A stretch of 29,078 nt of DNA from CAYPSN01 sp041907025 (GCA_041907025.1 JAYRIB010000028.1:1-29078), one strand, 5' to 3'. Positions 20,285-28,610 are shown, counted from the first letter of the stretch. Made by a program: numbers and translations. Notes: generated by a model from the letters alone, not told the origin.

Positions 20285-21163
20285 ATGAACGAGCACACAA
20301 CATACGGAATCATCGGCGCTGGCGCTATTGGCCAAGCACTTGGGGCAACGCTACGTAGAGCTGGCCGAACGGCAGAATTTTGGGACCAAGACGCGTCCCT
20401 CTGCACCATCAAATCAACAGACGAACTGGCCAAGCACTGCAATGTCCTCATCCTCGCCGTACCATCCAATGCAGTGCGACCCGTTATAACAGAGCTGAAA
20501 GCCCATTTGTCCAAACACACCGTCCTCACGGTCGCTAAGGGTGTCGAGGCTGGCTTTGTTACGATGGACCAAGTGTTCGCCGCCGAGCTTGATGACAGCA
20601 CAGACTATGGCTTCCTCTACGGGCCGATGCTGGCGGGCGAAGTAACAGCTGGCGAGTACGGCTACGGCACACTAGCAAGTAAGCAAACCGATACGACGCA
20701 GCAGATTATTGCCGACTTGGCAGCTGGCAAGCTGTTTGTGCGGCCGTCCAATCAGGTGCACGACGTTGTGCTCTGTGCGGTGCTCAAAAACATCTATGCG
20801 CTCGGTCTCGGTGTGGCCGACGGACTAGACCTGGGCATGAACGCCAAGGCTCAACTTACCGTCAACATGCTCGCGGAAATGCATGGCGTCCTACGCGCCC
20901 TACAGCTCGACGGCGACTTAGCCTACGGCAGCAGTGGGCTGGGTGATTTACTTGCCACTGGCTGGGGTAGTACCTCATACAACCACCATGTGGGTGAGGC
21001 GATTGGCGAAGGCGCCACCTCGGGATTGAGTGGCGAAGGGCTTAATTCGCTCATGGAAATCCCGCACGTGCTCGAACTAAGCAACTTCCCCATCCTCAAA
21101 AGCTTACACCACATTATTGTCAGCAAAGCACCCGCGGAGCAACTGAGTGATCTCATCCGCTAA
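20285..21163 (+). CDS. gpsA: NAD(P)-dependent glycerol-3-phosphate dehydrogenase
   Basis: 292 residues. The N-terminal Rossmann motif GAGAIG (11-16) binds NAD(P); Lys85 in TVAKGVE and Lys168 in AVLKNIYALGLGVADGL are the conserved active-site lysines, and the C-terminal helical domain has the GLGDLLATGWG segment. It reduces dihydroxyacetone phosphate to sn-glycerol 3-phosphate for lipid synthesis. It is about 40 residues shorter than the usual 330-340. AAGGAGG three bases before the ATG at 20285 fixes the start; a TATAAT box precedes it. It overlaps the downstream kinase gene by 17 bases. Confidence 0.9.
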   Translation: MNEHTTYGIIGAGAIGQALGATLRRAGRTAEFWDQDASLCTIKSTDELAKHCNVLILAVPSNAVRPVITELKAHLSKHTVLTVAKGVEAGFVTMDQVFAAELDDSTDYGFLYGPMLAGEVTAGEYGYGTLASKQTDTTQQIIADLAAGKLFVRPSNQVHDVVLCAVLKNIYALGLGVADGLDLGMNAKAQLTVNMLAEMHGVLRALQLDGDLAYGSSGLGDLLATGWGSTSYNHHVGEAIGEGATSGLSGEGLNSLMEIPHVLELSNFPILKSLHHIIVSKAPAEQLSDLIR

Positions 21164-22319
21164 CAACGACTTGGCCATCGTACTCGATGTGGGCACGACC
21201 AATGTGCGTGTGGTCGTTATTGACGATAAGCAAACTATTGTCTTTACCAGGCAAGAAGCGATTACTACAATCAGCCCCCATACCGATTGGCGGGAGCAAG
21301 ACCCCAATGCTATCCTCGCCATCTGCCAAGGCCTTATTGCGGCAGCGCTCGAAGCTGAGCTCGGCATCACCAGCGCCACGCCGCTTGGCATCACCAATCA
21401 GCGTGAAAGCGTGTTGGCCTGGGACTCCGCTACAGGCCATGCCCTGACCCCGCTTATTCTGTGGAGCGACAAACGGACTAAGGACTATTGCGAGCAGCTT
21501 AAGGCTGCCGGACACGAACCAATGATTCGGCAGAAGACTGGCCTGTTCCTAACCCCCTACTCCTCGGCCAGCAAGCTACACTGGCTATTGCAACAGCCCG
21601 CTGTGCAGGCCAGTCAGCATGTTGCCCTCGGCACTCTTGATAGCTGGCTCGTCTTCAAGCTCACTGGTCAACACCTCACCGACTACACCAATGCCTGCCG
21701 CACCATGCTCTATAACATCCAGTCCAAACAGTGGGACAGTGAGCTCCTCGAGCTGTTCGCCATCCCTGCCCAATACCTGGCCAAGGTGATTGAGAGCAAA
21801 GCCGACTTTGGCATGTGGCATGTCGACGACACCACCAATCTGGCTATCAGCGCAGTAGTTGGTGACCAGCAAGCCAGCATGTATGCTGCGGGTACGGGCG
21901 CCGGCACTACCAAGGTAACCTACGGCACAGGTATCTTCCCCATGCGCGTGCTGGGCGACGATTTTAGTCTCCAGGAAGGCTACATAACCACCCTTGCTAT
22001 AGGACCCGGTGCACAACCCGTCTATGCGCTGGAGGGCAAGGTAGAGAACGCCGCCCCGCGCGTATCGGCAGTCTATGGCATAGACAAGCCCGCCTTCGAC
22101 AAACTTATGCTCACGCTCGCCCACGAAGCGGCACCAGTCATAGCTGGACTCATTGATCAACCAGGCACAACGGTCTACGTCGATGGTGGCATTAGCCAAA
22201 ACAATGACATCTTAGCGGAGCAAGCTCGGTTCAATCACATTCAACCCCAAAGGCTGGCTAGCCACAACGGTTCAGCCCTGGGTGTAGCTAAGCTAATCTT
22301 TGCTACTAATGAAGGCTAG
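21147..22319 (+). CDS. glpK: Compact glycerol kinase-like FGGY protein
   Basis: 390 residues versus about 500 in the family. LDVGTTNVR (13-21) is the phosphate-binding start of the ASKHA fold, TNQRES (83-88) and WSDKR (106-110) match glycerol kinase substrate residues, and VGDQQAS carries the catalytic Asp. GAGTTKVTYGTG and YVDGGISQNN follow. The region that in GlpK holds the FTGLGAPYWDP segment and the preceding helices is cut by about 60 residues, and the C-terminal tail is shorter. Glycerol phosphorylation would give the same product as GpsA. GTG start with GGAG seven bases upstream, within gpsA. Activity with the shortened lobe is uncertain. Confidence 0.8.
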   Translation: MISSANNDLAIVLDVGTTNVRVVVIDDKQTIVFTRQEAITTISPHTDWREQDPNAILAICQGLIAAALEAELGITSATPLGITNQRESVLAWDSATGHALTPLILWSDKRTKDYCEQLKAAGHEPMIRQKTGLFLTPYSSASKLHWLLQQPAVQASQHVALGTLDSWLVFKLTGQHLTDYTNACRTMLYNIQSKQWDSELLELFAIPAQYLAKVIESKADFGMWHVDDTTNLAISAVVGDQQASMYAAGTGAGTTKVTYGTGIFPMRVLGDDFSLQEGYITTLAIGPGAQPVYALEGKVENAAPRVSAVYGIDKPAFDKLMLTLAHEAAPVIAGLIDQPGTTVYVDGGISQNNDILAEQARFNHIQPQRLASHNGSALGVAKLIFATNEG

Positions 22320-22392
22320 TATACTTTTGTAACACAGCTCACATATATGGAGCTTCTTCACCTCCGAACGATGGTTAGGCGGACTAAGCAAA

Positions 22393-22445
22393 ATCGCCCC
22401 GTATGTGGTGAGTTCTTGGCCGCACTAGTCACATTTCGGGGCGAT
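22393..22445 (-). terminator. Long terminator hairpin of the DUF5684 gene
   Basis: Outer arms ATCGCCCCG (22393-22401) and CGGGGCGAT (22437-22445) plus inner ATGTG/CACAT. On the minus strand followed by TTTGC. The glpK gene ends 74 bases to the left, so it may serve both. Confidence 0.65.
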
Positions 22446-22462
22446 CGCCATATACTAATCTT

Positions 22463-22855
22463 TTACGCGTGCTTTGGACCGACGTACTTGGCGTCGCCAA
22501 AGGCCAGCATGAGCATGCCAATGATGTTAAAGAAGAACAGGCCAATTACGCCAAAGGCGGCACTCTTACCAAAGTGCTTGGCGAGGTCAATCGAGAGCAT
22601 GATGCCAACCACGATATTCACTACTGGAATGAACAGAAGTAAAAATCCTAAGCCGTTGCGGCCAGCTATCTGAAAAAGTACATAGGAATTATAAAACGGA
22701 ACAAGCGCCTTCCAGCCAGCTTCGCCAGCTTTTTCAAATACCTTCCACATTGTGACTATAGCGAGAACAATTGCTGCCAAATAGACGAGCCACAGGACGA
22801 ACAGTCCTCCCAGCGCTCCAGAACTTGTTGCTACCTGATATGATGATGTGTCCAT
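22463..22855 (-). CDS. DUF5684 family membrane protein
   Basis: 130 residues with three to four membrane segments. MWKVFEKAGEAGWKALVPFYNSY is the hallmark of the family, followed by IAGRNGLGFLLLFIPVVNIVVGIMLSIDLAKHFGKS. Members are widespread in CPR bacteria and some are fused to signal peptidase; the role is unknown. GGAG lies eight bases before the ATG. Confidence 0.85.
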   Translation of the reverse strand: MDTSSYQVATSSGALGGLFVLWLVYLAAIVLAIVTMWKVFEKAGEAGWKALVPFYNSYVLFQIAGRNGLGFLLLFIPVVNIVVGIMLSIDLAKHFGKSAAFGVIGLFFFNIIGMLMLAFGDAKYVGPKHA

Positions 22856-22920
22856 ACTGTCTCTCCGTGTTTAATTATTCTCATAATACACCAACCGCGG
22901 ACATAGCTAAAGCTCAGTTT

Positions 22921-23532
22921 TTATTTGATATCGTCACCAACAACCGTCTCATAGTCGGCACTACTCTCTTGCTTGATAATACCGCGCACACTATCCTCGT
23001 AGACTACCTTGCCAACTTTGTTGCGAACAACGATCTTGGTGCCCTCTGGTGCAAATGGCGTCTTCACTACGACACTCTTTTGCGGATAAGTAGCCACCCG
23101 AGCGAGCGAGCCGTCAGCCGATAGCGTCTCGGCGATTACTACAGGCACAGCGAAGGACGCCGTATGTAGTACCCCCGACACCCCGACCAACGCCAAGGTG
23201 TATTGAGTTTCGTCCGTCTTGGCATCAGGACTGTAGCCGTTATACTCAGTAATGCCGGCTAGGGCAAAGAGCTTATCGGCATTGCCTGTGATAGTGAGCT
23301 CTATGAGGAGGGTGTTTTGAGCTTCGTCAACCACAGCTGCACGATCAATTGTTTGATCGGTGCTACTCAGTGTGCCCTCCGAACTCTGCTTAGCTTGCTG
23401 GATGTAGATCCGCGCCGCCAAAGCAACCATCCCTATTAGCAAAGCACCCGCCCCGAGCAAGATTAGCCTCTGGTTTTTTGGCCGTGGCTGGTGAGTACTT
23501 GCCTGATGATCGTTATGTGTAGTTGGGTCCAT
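22921..23532 (-). CDS. Bitopic membrane protein, unknown outer domain
   Basis: 203 residues. A His/Pro/Gln-rich cytosolic tail (1-22), one membrane segment (about 23-45), then an outer domain of about 155 residues with alternating strands (TLLIELTITG, QYTLALVGVSG, KIVVRNKVGKVVYED). No family recognised; it looks like an immunoglobulin-like beta-sandwich. AAGGAG seven bases before the ATG. It follows the M64 peptidase gene by 12 bases, so both are one operon and this protein may assist or anchor the peptidase. Confidence 0.7.
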   Translation of the reverse strand: MDPTTHNDHQASTHQPRPKNQRLILLGAGALLIGMVALAARIYIQQAKQSSEGTLSSTDQTIDRAAVVDEAQNTLLIELTITGNADKLFALAGITEYNGYSPDAKTDETQYTLALVGVSGVLHTASFAVPVVIAETLSADGSLARVATYPQKSVVVKTPFAPEGTKIVVRNKVGKVVYEDSVRGIIKQESSADYETVVGDDIK

Positions 23533-23544
23533 GTAATCCGCTCC

Positions 23545-25443
23545 TTAGCGTACTGATGCTTTATAATACCTGTCCAGGGTATCTTGAATAATCTTAATTG
23601 AGACCGAGTTAAAAGTTCGTGACGTGCCTGCCATAATGCTGGTCTGCGAAGGCCGCGCCCAGCTTGCGCCAGTACAGCCCTTGTACCACGTTACGCTGGG
23701 TAAGTTCTTCCAAACCGACCAAGGACCCGCCGTGGTGCGCCAACTAGCTGGCGGTACCTTGCCAACACACTGACTGTAGCGAGCGTCGGGCGAATAGCCA
23801 CCGTAGACCTGCGTAAAATAGTCTTCGGTGTAGACGTATTCGTCCATAAGCCCCATCAGGTGGCCTAGTTCGTGCACTACTAGATCGGCGTCTACTACGG
23901 CCAAGGTAGAAGCGGCGTATTTGCCGTTTACAGCTTCGGCCGAGCCACCATAGGTTCGACTGTTATATATCACGATCACCTTGTCGGCTGGCACGCGTGC
24001 AGACGTAAGAGCCTTGGCGACCAGCGTATTGCTACACTCTAGCACCCGTGAAACGGGGCTACTGACCGCACAGCCAAGGCTAGAGCTAGAGCTGGCTACG
24101 CGGTACACAATGTTAGCTTTGTTACTTGCGAATGGCTGTTTGGCGTTAATTTGCCCAATCACCTTGGTCGCCCATGGCTTAAAGCTCGCGGCGTCTTTAA
24201 ACCCAGCCCCAACAATTGCAATGTTAATCTTGCCTACGCGAGCTGGAGTTGCGGTTGTCGAATAAGCTCCGAAGAAGTCGGCGATCGACTGAACCTGAGC
24301 GGGTGTTAGTACTCCGGTTTTAGTCGCCTTAATGAGCCCCTGGAAGTTCTTAATAGCCGCGGCCGTCTTGTCATCAATAGTGCCAGTTACAACGACTGTC
24401 GGGGCAGCCTTCTTGAGATTGTATTGTACCGCTGACACACACTTGTCAGTCCGTCGAGCCGAGGTGTCCTTGGAACCCTTCTTGAGCGTTGGGTAGGGCT
24501 TACGACATAAGTGAGGGTTCGAGGACTTAGCCTTTGAATTATCAGATGGTAGTGTAAAGTCATCAGCGAGAGGTGGCTTAGGCGTGTTTTGGGTACTGCG
24601 CTGTGGCACTGATTTAACCGCTTTTGGTGCCGAAAGGGTGGTAGCGTAGCGAGCAAAACTGTCTTTAAAGTAATTCTGAGATTCTTGCGAGGTCGCAAGG
24701 CTAGCCACTACATCGGCGTAGCTTTTTGTCTTTACATCGAGCTGTCTCGTCCAGTAATCGAGTCCGCTCGCGTCAGCTGGTCGGCCTGTTAGCTGGGTGT
24801 AAACTTCGGCCACAAACTGCCCGTTATCGGCAGCAGCAACGGTCTTACTAAGCTTTTGCTTAGCCGTAGCTAAAGGCATCTGCGCTTTGTTGGCAAAATA
24901 TGCCGTAATAGCGTCACGCGACTTTTTACCTGAGTTTAGCTGGGAGAGCCAATAGTTGTAGCCTGCTGCATCTGGCTTTTTGCCGAGAACGTCTGTATAT
25001 AGCCTCGTAATAAAGGCCGCGTTGGTCGTGTTGGCAACCACACGTGTCTTGGGTGGCTTAAAGAAGCTGGGCACCATTTTTACTGGCGTCGTTCGACCCT
25101 CGGTAAGGGCATCTCGCCAATAGATCATGCCCTGAGAGTCAGGCGACCGACGTAGGCCTGCCACGTACATGCGATACACCAACGCCTCTGCGCTCTGCGT
25201 GGTGCAGACCGAGCTGGTGGAGGGCGCAGCTTCAGCCCCGGGAGAGCAAGTAAACATACTATATCGATAAGCTGGTGCTGAACTAGCTAACGAACGCCAT
25301 ACTACAAAGAGCCCAACAGCAACAGCTGCAGCCACAGCGAGCGCCACTCGGTTGAAGCTGAACTTACCCGGAGCCTTAAGTCCTCTTTTCCCAGACGAAA
25401 CTGGCTGCTGATCTGTATGTAACTTTTCCGTTGAGTGTTCCAA
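23545..25443 (-). CDS. Membrane-anchored M64 metallopeptidase with DUF4214 repeats
   Basis: 632 residues from a TTG start with a GGGGA five bases upstream. A membrane anchor (33-52) is followed by three DUF4214-like repeats (about 85-115, 143-172, 208-237; each with YxxxLxRxPDxxGxxYW). Next comes a Ser/Pro/Lys-rich linker (270-330), then a peptidoglycan-binding-1-like domain (about 333-390), and the peptidase domain (about 400-632). The zinc motif HELGHLMGLMDEY (524-536) has the HExxH and the DEY usual for M64 peptidases such as Clostridium ramosum IgA protease. Six or more Cys residues in the outer part may pair. The surface location and wall-binding domain suggest a role in contact with a host cell or in wall protein processing. 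Confidence 0.85.
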   Translation of the reverse strand: MEHSTEKLHTDQQPVSSGKRGLKAPGKFSFNRVALAVAAAVAVGLFVVWRSLASSAPAYRYSMFTCSPGAEAAPSTSSVCTTQSAEALVYRMYVAGLRRSPDSQGMIYWRDALTEGRTTPVKMVPSFFKPPKTRVVANTTNAAFITRLYTDVLGKKPDAAGYNYWLSQLNSGKKSRDAITAYFANKAQMPLATAKQKLSKTVAAADNGQFVAEVYTQLTGRPADASGLDYWTRQLDVKTKSYADVVASLATSQESQNYFKDSFARYATTLSAPKAVKSVPQRSTQNTPKPPLADDFTLPSDNSKAKSSNPHLCRKPYPTLKKGSKDTSARRTDKCVSAVQYNLKKAAPTVVVTGTIDDKTAAAIKNFQGLIKATKTGVLTPAQVQSIADFFGAYSTTATPARVGKINIAIVGAGFKDAASFKPWATKVIGQINAKQPFASNKANIVYRVASSSSSLGCAVSSPVSRVLECSNTLVAKALTSARVPADKVIVIYNSRTYGGSAEAVNGKYAASTLAVVDADLVVHELGHLMGLMDEYVYTEDYFTQVYGGYSPDARYSQCVGKVPPASWRTTAGPWSVWKNLPSVTWYKGCTGASWARPSQTSIMAGTSRTFNSVSIKIIQDTLDRYYKASVR

Positions 25444-25545
25444 TAGTTTCCCCTACCTAACTGGTAGTTTCACCTGTAAATATACCATAGGCGTAATGAA
25501 TCAAGCAAAGAACGAGCGTAACGGTAGCACTAGGCTGCTGCGCCG

Positions 25546-25623
25546 CTAAAGTGCCAAAAAAGGTACTATCGACGCCATCACAAACAGCGCTAAAATCACA
25601 TAAATGAATATCTTAATTCCCAT
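25546..25623 (-). CDS. 25-aa single-TM peptide
   Basis: A complete small ORF: MGIKIFIYV then a continuous hydrophobic stretch ending VPFLAL, so one membrane helix. It has no SD, but a TTGGTATGAT box sits six bases before the ATG, the same arrangement as at five longer genes here, which is the main reason to accept it. It could be a regulatory membrane peptide or a type I toxin-like peptide; no homologue is recalled. The DUF7144 terminator abuts its promoter. Confidence 0.55.
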   Translation of the reverse strand: MGIKIFIYVILALFVMASIVPFLAL

Positions 25624-25629
25624 ATCTCT

Positions 25630-25635
25630 ATCATA
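25630..25635 (-). promoter_or_regulatory. Extended -10 for leaderless 25-aa peptide
   Basis: TTGGTATGAT on the minus strand, hexamer 25630-25635, six bases before the ATG at 25623 and three bases from the terminator stem on its upstream side. Confidence 0.6.
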
Positions 25636-25638
25636 CCA

Positions 25639-25670
25639 AATAGGAGCCGACGTTTCAGCCGGCTCCTATT
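25639..25670 (-). terminator. Terminator of the DUF7144 gene
   Basis: Perfect 11-bp stem AATAGGAGCCG (25639-25649) and CGGCTCCTATT (25660-25670). On the minus strand the tail is TTTGG, which is also the upstream part of the next promoter. Confidence 0.75.
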
Positions 25671-25696
25671 CAAATTCTTCAAACGCTCCTTACGGA

Positions 25697-26095
25697 CTAA
25701 ACTTTGCGCACATCCTTACCGTGCACTACAAGCGCGTAGAGAACCAGGACATTTACGGTAATGAGCATGATTGTCCAAATTGGATACGCCGTTACGTATG
25801 TCATGTTAGCTACCAGCGCCAAAGACGTTAGCACGACTGCCACAATGCGACCAAACGCATTGCCAGTAGTGACCGAGTAGCCAGCGGCTATCAGTAGTAA
25901 TCCGGCGACCAAATGTACCCAGCCCCACGCCGTAACGTCCACTACGGCTGCCCGCGAAGATGTTACGAGCAAGAAACTATTATTGAGCAACGCGCCCAAG
26001 CCGTACAGCGCTTGGACCGCGCCAGCTACCATCAGCACCACACCAGCGAACAGAACCCAGCCTACCCATCCAGAAACTTTGTTATTTTCAGCCAT
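25697..26095 (-). CDS. DUF7144-like four-TM membrane protein
   Basis: 132 residues with four membrane segments (about 10-35, 58-78, 83-102, 106-125). VSGWVGWVLFAGVVLMVAGAVQALYGLGALL and TAWGWVHLVAGLLLIAAGYSV are the pattern of small four-helix proteins of actinobacteria and Saccharibacteria (DUF7144). Function unknown. The start at 26095 has GGGG six bases upstream; an ATG at 26116 is also in frame. An inverted repeat ATTATCA/TGATAAT (26109-26130) overlaps the start region and may be an operator. Confidence 0.75.
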   Translation of the reverse strand: MAENNKVSGWVGWVLFAGVVLMVAGAVQALYGLGALLNNSFLLVTSSRAAVVDVTAWGWVHLVAGLLLIAAGYSVTTGNAFGRIVAVVLTSLALVANMTYVTAYPIWTIMLITVNVLVLYALVVHGKDVRKV

Positions 26096-26254
26096 ATTAA
26101 ACCCCATTATTATCATTCTAAGCTGATAATCGTACTATTGCGTTCCCGTGTCAAGTGCAGTATTTGTCTGATATCACAACTTCAGAATGAAAATTTTGTA
26201 ACCACCCGTATAAGTTCCTCTTGCAAAACCCCACCGCCAAGACTACCATGGGCG

Positions 26255-26260
26255 TATAAT
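26255..26260 (+). promoter_or_regulatory. -10 box of the 98-aa gene
   Basis: TATAAT at 26255-26260, 13 bases before the ATG at 26274, with AAGGAG (26262-26267) between. The transcript would begin in or just after the SD, so its 5' UTR is extremely short. Confidence 0.55.
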
Positions 26261-26273
26261 CAAGGAGTTCGTT

Positions 26274-26570
26274 ATGGGATGCTTATTTGCTCTTATTATT
26301 ATGCTTTCGCCACGCTTCGGGATCATCCTGCTGTGGGCATTTACCAATGTAGTTAATCGAGCTTATAACGGCATACTCATGCCGTTGCTTGGGCTGCTCT
26401 TTGCGCCCTGGACTACGCTATTCTATATGCTCGTGGCATCATCAGGATCGGTCAACTTCGGCGGCTGGCTGTTTGTCGGCATTGGGCTACTTATGGACAT
26501 CGCCAACTATAGCCAATCCTACGTCTACCGCAGCCAGGTGCCTTACGGCTACAGCAAGTCAGGTAAGTAG
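26274..26570 (+). CDS. Small membrane protein, 98 aa
   Basis: Three hydrophobic segments (about 4-25, 33-55, 60-78), then a short tail rich in Tyr and Ser (NYSQSYVYRSQVPYGYSKSGK). AAGGAG precedes the ATG. The PLLGLLFAPWTTLFYML segment is of a type often annotated in CPR genomes as a conserved membrane protein of unknown function; I cannot name a family. Confidence 0.65.
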   Translation: MGCLFALIIMLSPRFGIILLWAFTNVVNRAYNGILMPLLGLLFAPWTTLFYMLVASSGSVNFGGWLFVGIGLLMDIANYSQSYVYRSQVPYGYSKSGK

Positions 26571-26645
26571 TCCCTGATAGTGCACTAAATAAGGTGCTAT
26601 TGCAACAGATATAGTAGAGCCGAAGAGCTTCGTAGACAAGACGGT

Positions 26646-26873
26646 CTATTCTGTCGATTTACCTATTTTATGATGAAGTGCCTCGGTGCCAAACTTATGC
26701 TGGCTAGTCTCGTAAATACTAAAGACCATCTCCTTGAGTTGAGCGATCGACTCATTTTGCTCACTTAGCTTTGTATGTAGCTTATGTATGTAGTAAAACT
26801 GCACGAGCAGCAATATGATCAAGAAGATTGTCACGATGTCGAGCACAAATATCTGTAAGGGAAAATCGTTCAT
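26646..26873 (-). CDS. Single-TM coiled-coil protein, 75 aa
   Basis: One N-terminal membrane helix (about 8-30: FVLDIVTIFLIILLLVQFYYI), then a short coiled coil (KLHTKLSEQNESIAQLKEMVFSI). No family recognised; it is of the size of small scaffold or division-associated proteins. Promoter TATTAT (26880-26885) with TTGCTG 18 bases farther upstream lies six bases before the ATG, so it is leaderless. The 75 bases to the neighbouring 98-aa gene hold only a weak bulged stem (ATAGTGCAC/GTGCTAT). Confidence 0.6.
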   Translation of the reverse strand: MNDFPLQIFVLDIVTIFLIILLLVQFYYIHKLHTKLSEQNESIAQLKEMVFSIYETSQHKFGTEALHHKIGKSTE

Positions 26874-26879
26874 GCCTAC

Positions 26880-26885
26880 ATAATA
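26880..26885 (-). promoter_or_regulatory. -10 box for leaderless 75-aa gene
   Basis: TATTAT on the minus strand six bases before the ATG at 26873; -35-like TTGCTG 18 bases upstream. Confidence 0.55.
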
Positions 26886-26911
26886 CTACAACCGCAGTCT
26901 AAGCAGCAACG

Positions 26912-28261
26912 CTACTTTCGACCCCTCTTGCCTAACCTTAAGCCGAGCACAAGCCAGAATACGAATACCACTAATGCTGATATAAAAGCAAAACCAGAGC
27001 CGAGCTCGTGAATGACTACCAATGATGTAGCAGTTATTATTCCCCCTCCCATAAACGGCTCAAAAACCAACTGCTTATATGAGAAGCTTTCTTTCGCGCC
27101 AGAAGTATTGGCTGGGTCGGCCAGTCGTTGAAACATGAAGCCTGTCGCAGTCGTCCCCATGGATTGCCCTACATTTGTAAGGCCTTTTTCAAACCAGAAC
27201 GAAGGAAACATACGCGGAGCTAAGACAAAGAATGAGAATAGAATCCAGCCGATACCTGCTAGCCCCATCACTACGAACACCTCCCAGTTAGCGGCAATAG
27301 CTGTGAGCGAGACCGTAGCAATTGCGCTGGCTATAAGTACGTCAAGCGCGATTGAACCAATTACTTCGGAAATCCTCCTGGAAAGTAACTCTTGTTTGCC
27401 CGCACGGCGCAATGCAAGCTGCACCACAAGCCCACCCACCATTGCGAGCGGAAAGAACGGCACGTAGGGCATAAATCGAAGATCCGTTATTTTATCAAGC
27501 GTAGCCGCCTCTGTCGCCTTAAGCAGAGTGAACATGAGCCAACCCAATACTATAGCTAGGGCATAAGCAAGAACGCTACGCATAATCACCCCGGGGTTTG
27601 AGGCAATCCTAGTGCCGAGTGTTTGCAGATTATAACCGCTTCTAACTTGTTGACGGCGTTGTTTTTGCCACTCCACCTCATCCTCAACCGTCCCTAACTT
27701 TCGCTTCTGCCAATTCACTATTAGTACACCCGAGATAACTGCCGCGAATATACTCAGTGTGGCCAGGGCAAGCGCGATATCAGTACCTGCAGACCAGCCC
27801 AACCTATCAAATACCGGCGCAAGACCAGCCGAGGTTCCGTGACCACCTTCAAAGCTTATCTCGATCAAGGCTCCAGCAATGGGAGGCGTCTTAAACAATG
27901 GCGTCAAGATCAATACAGCCAAGGCAATACCAATAACGTATTGCCCCCATGCTAGCGTATTACCAAAAGCGATCTGCGCGCTCGCTGTCCGCCAGACTTC
28001 CTTACGTGAAGGAATATGCCTACCCAAGAACAGTCCTGCGAAGACCACGATTATGAGGTACTTTGGTAACATTCCCCAATAGGTGGTCACGTCTTTGGAT
28101 ATAAGATTAAACACTTGTGGCCCGAGCACTAGGCCAAATAAGCCAGCTATGAGTGAGCTTGGTAAATACAACTTTTGCAGCCGAGTCGAGCGCCGTTTAA
28201 GAAAACGAGCCACGACAATTACGCCGAGAAGAATAAGCATACTTTCTACAAATGGAGACAT
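26912..28261 (-). CDS. GltS-type sodium/glutamate symporter
   Basis: 449 residues with about ten membrane segments. EISFEGGHGTSAGLAPVFDRLGW in the first half and LTNVGQSMGTTATGF in the second are the paired conserved regions of the ESS/GltS family, in which each half has a Gly-rich re-entrant loop. Imports glutamate or a similar anion with sodium. About 50 residues longer than E. coli GltS because of a charged cytosolic loop (KRKLGTVEDEVEWQKQRRQQ). A TTGGTATGAT box lies six bases before the ATG and no SD is present. Amino acid import fits a host-dependent bacterium. Confidence 0.85.
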   Translation of the reverse strand: MSPFVESMLILLGVIVVARFLKRRSTRLQKLYLPSSLIAGLFGLVLGPQVFNLISKDVTTYWGMLPKYLIIVVFAGLFLGRHIPSRKEVWRTASAQIAFGNTLAWGQYVIGIALAVLILTPLFKTPPIAGALIEISFEGGHGTSAGLAPVFDRLGWSAGTDIALALATLSIFAAVISGVLIVNWQKRKLGTVEDEVEWQKQRRQQVRSGYNLQTLGTRIASNPGVIMRSVLAYALAIVLGWLMFTLLKATEAATLDKITDLRFMPYVPFFPLAMVGGLVVQLALRRAGKQELLSRRISEVIGSIALDVLIASAIATVSLTAIAANWEVFVVMGLAGIGWILFSFFVLAPRMFPSFWFEKGLTNVGQSMGTTATGFMFQRLADPANTSGAKESFSYKQLVFEPFMGGGIITATSLVVIHELGSGFAFISALVVFVFWLVLGLRLGKRGRK

Positions 28262-28267
28262 ACGTCC

Positions 28268-28273
28268 ATCATA
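28268..28273 (-). promoter_or_regulatory. Extended -10 for leaderless gltS-like gene
   Basis: TTGGTATGAT on the minus strand, hexamer 28268-28273, six bases before the ATG at 28261. Confidence 0.65.
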
Positions 28274-28325
28274 CCAAAATTAGCAGCTCCAGTGTGCTGA
28301 GGGTCTGGGCTAAAGGAGTTAAAAA

Positions 28326-28604
28326 CTAAATCTTTATAAATCGAGCTGCCTTAGGGTTACGGTGCGGGCAACCAGGCCAGCAACACGGCCGACGCTTGCC
28401 CTCAATAAGCTCACTTACCGTCCTCTTAATGTGGTTGTCACGTGTTTCCTGCTTCTTTACCGTGATTGTCCAGCATATCCACTCATTTCGTGCCAGGGGC
28501 GTAATGTCGTCCCATGCAGCTTGCGCCTTAGGGCTCGCGAGCAAAGCCTTTCGCAAATCCCCTGGAACTTCATGGACAACACCCTGTTTGAGCATATTAT
28601 TCAT
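28326..28604 (-). CDS. YdeI/OmpD-associated-like protein
   Basis: 92 residues. DLRKALLASPKAQAAWDDITPLARNEWICWTITVKKQETR and LIEGKRRPCCWPGCPHR match the C-terminal YdeI/OmdA-type domain, including the PLARNEWICW signature and the CCWPGC ending with three Cys. Some relatives are linked to resistance to cationic peptides; the biochemical role is unknown. The start at 28604 follows a TGGTATGAT box by six bases; the in-frame ATG at 28643 is upstream of that promoter and is rejected. Leaderless. Confidence 0.8.
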   Translation of the reverse strand: MNNMLKQGVVHEVPGDLRKALLASPKAQAAWDDITPLARNEWICWTITVKKQETRDNHIKRTVSELIEGKRRPCCWPGCPHRNPKAARFIKI

Positions 28605-28610
28605 ACTCAC

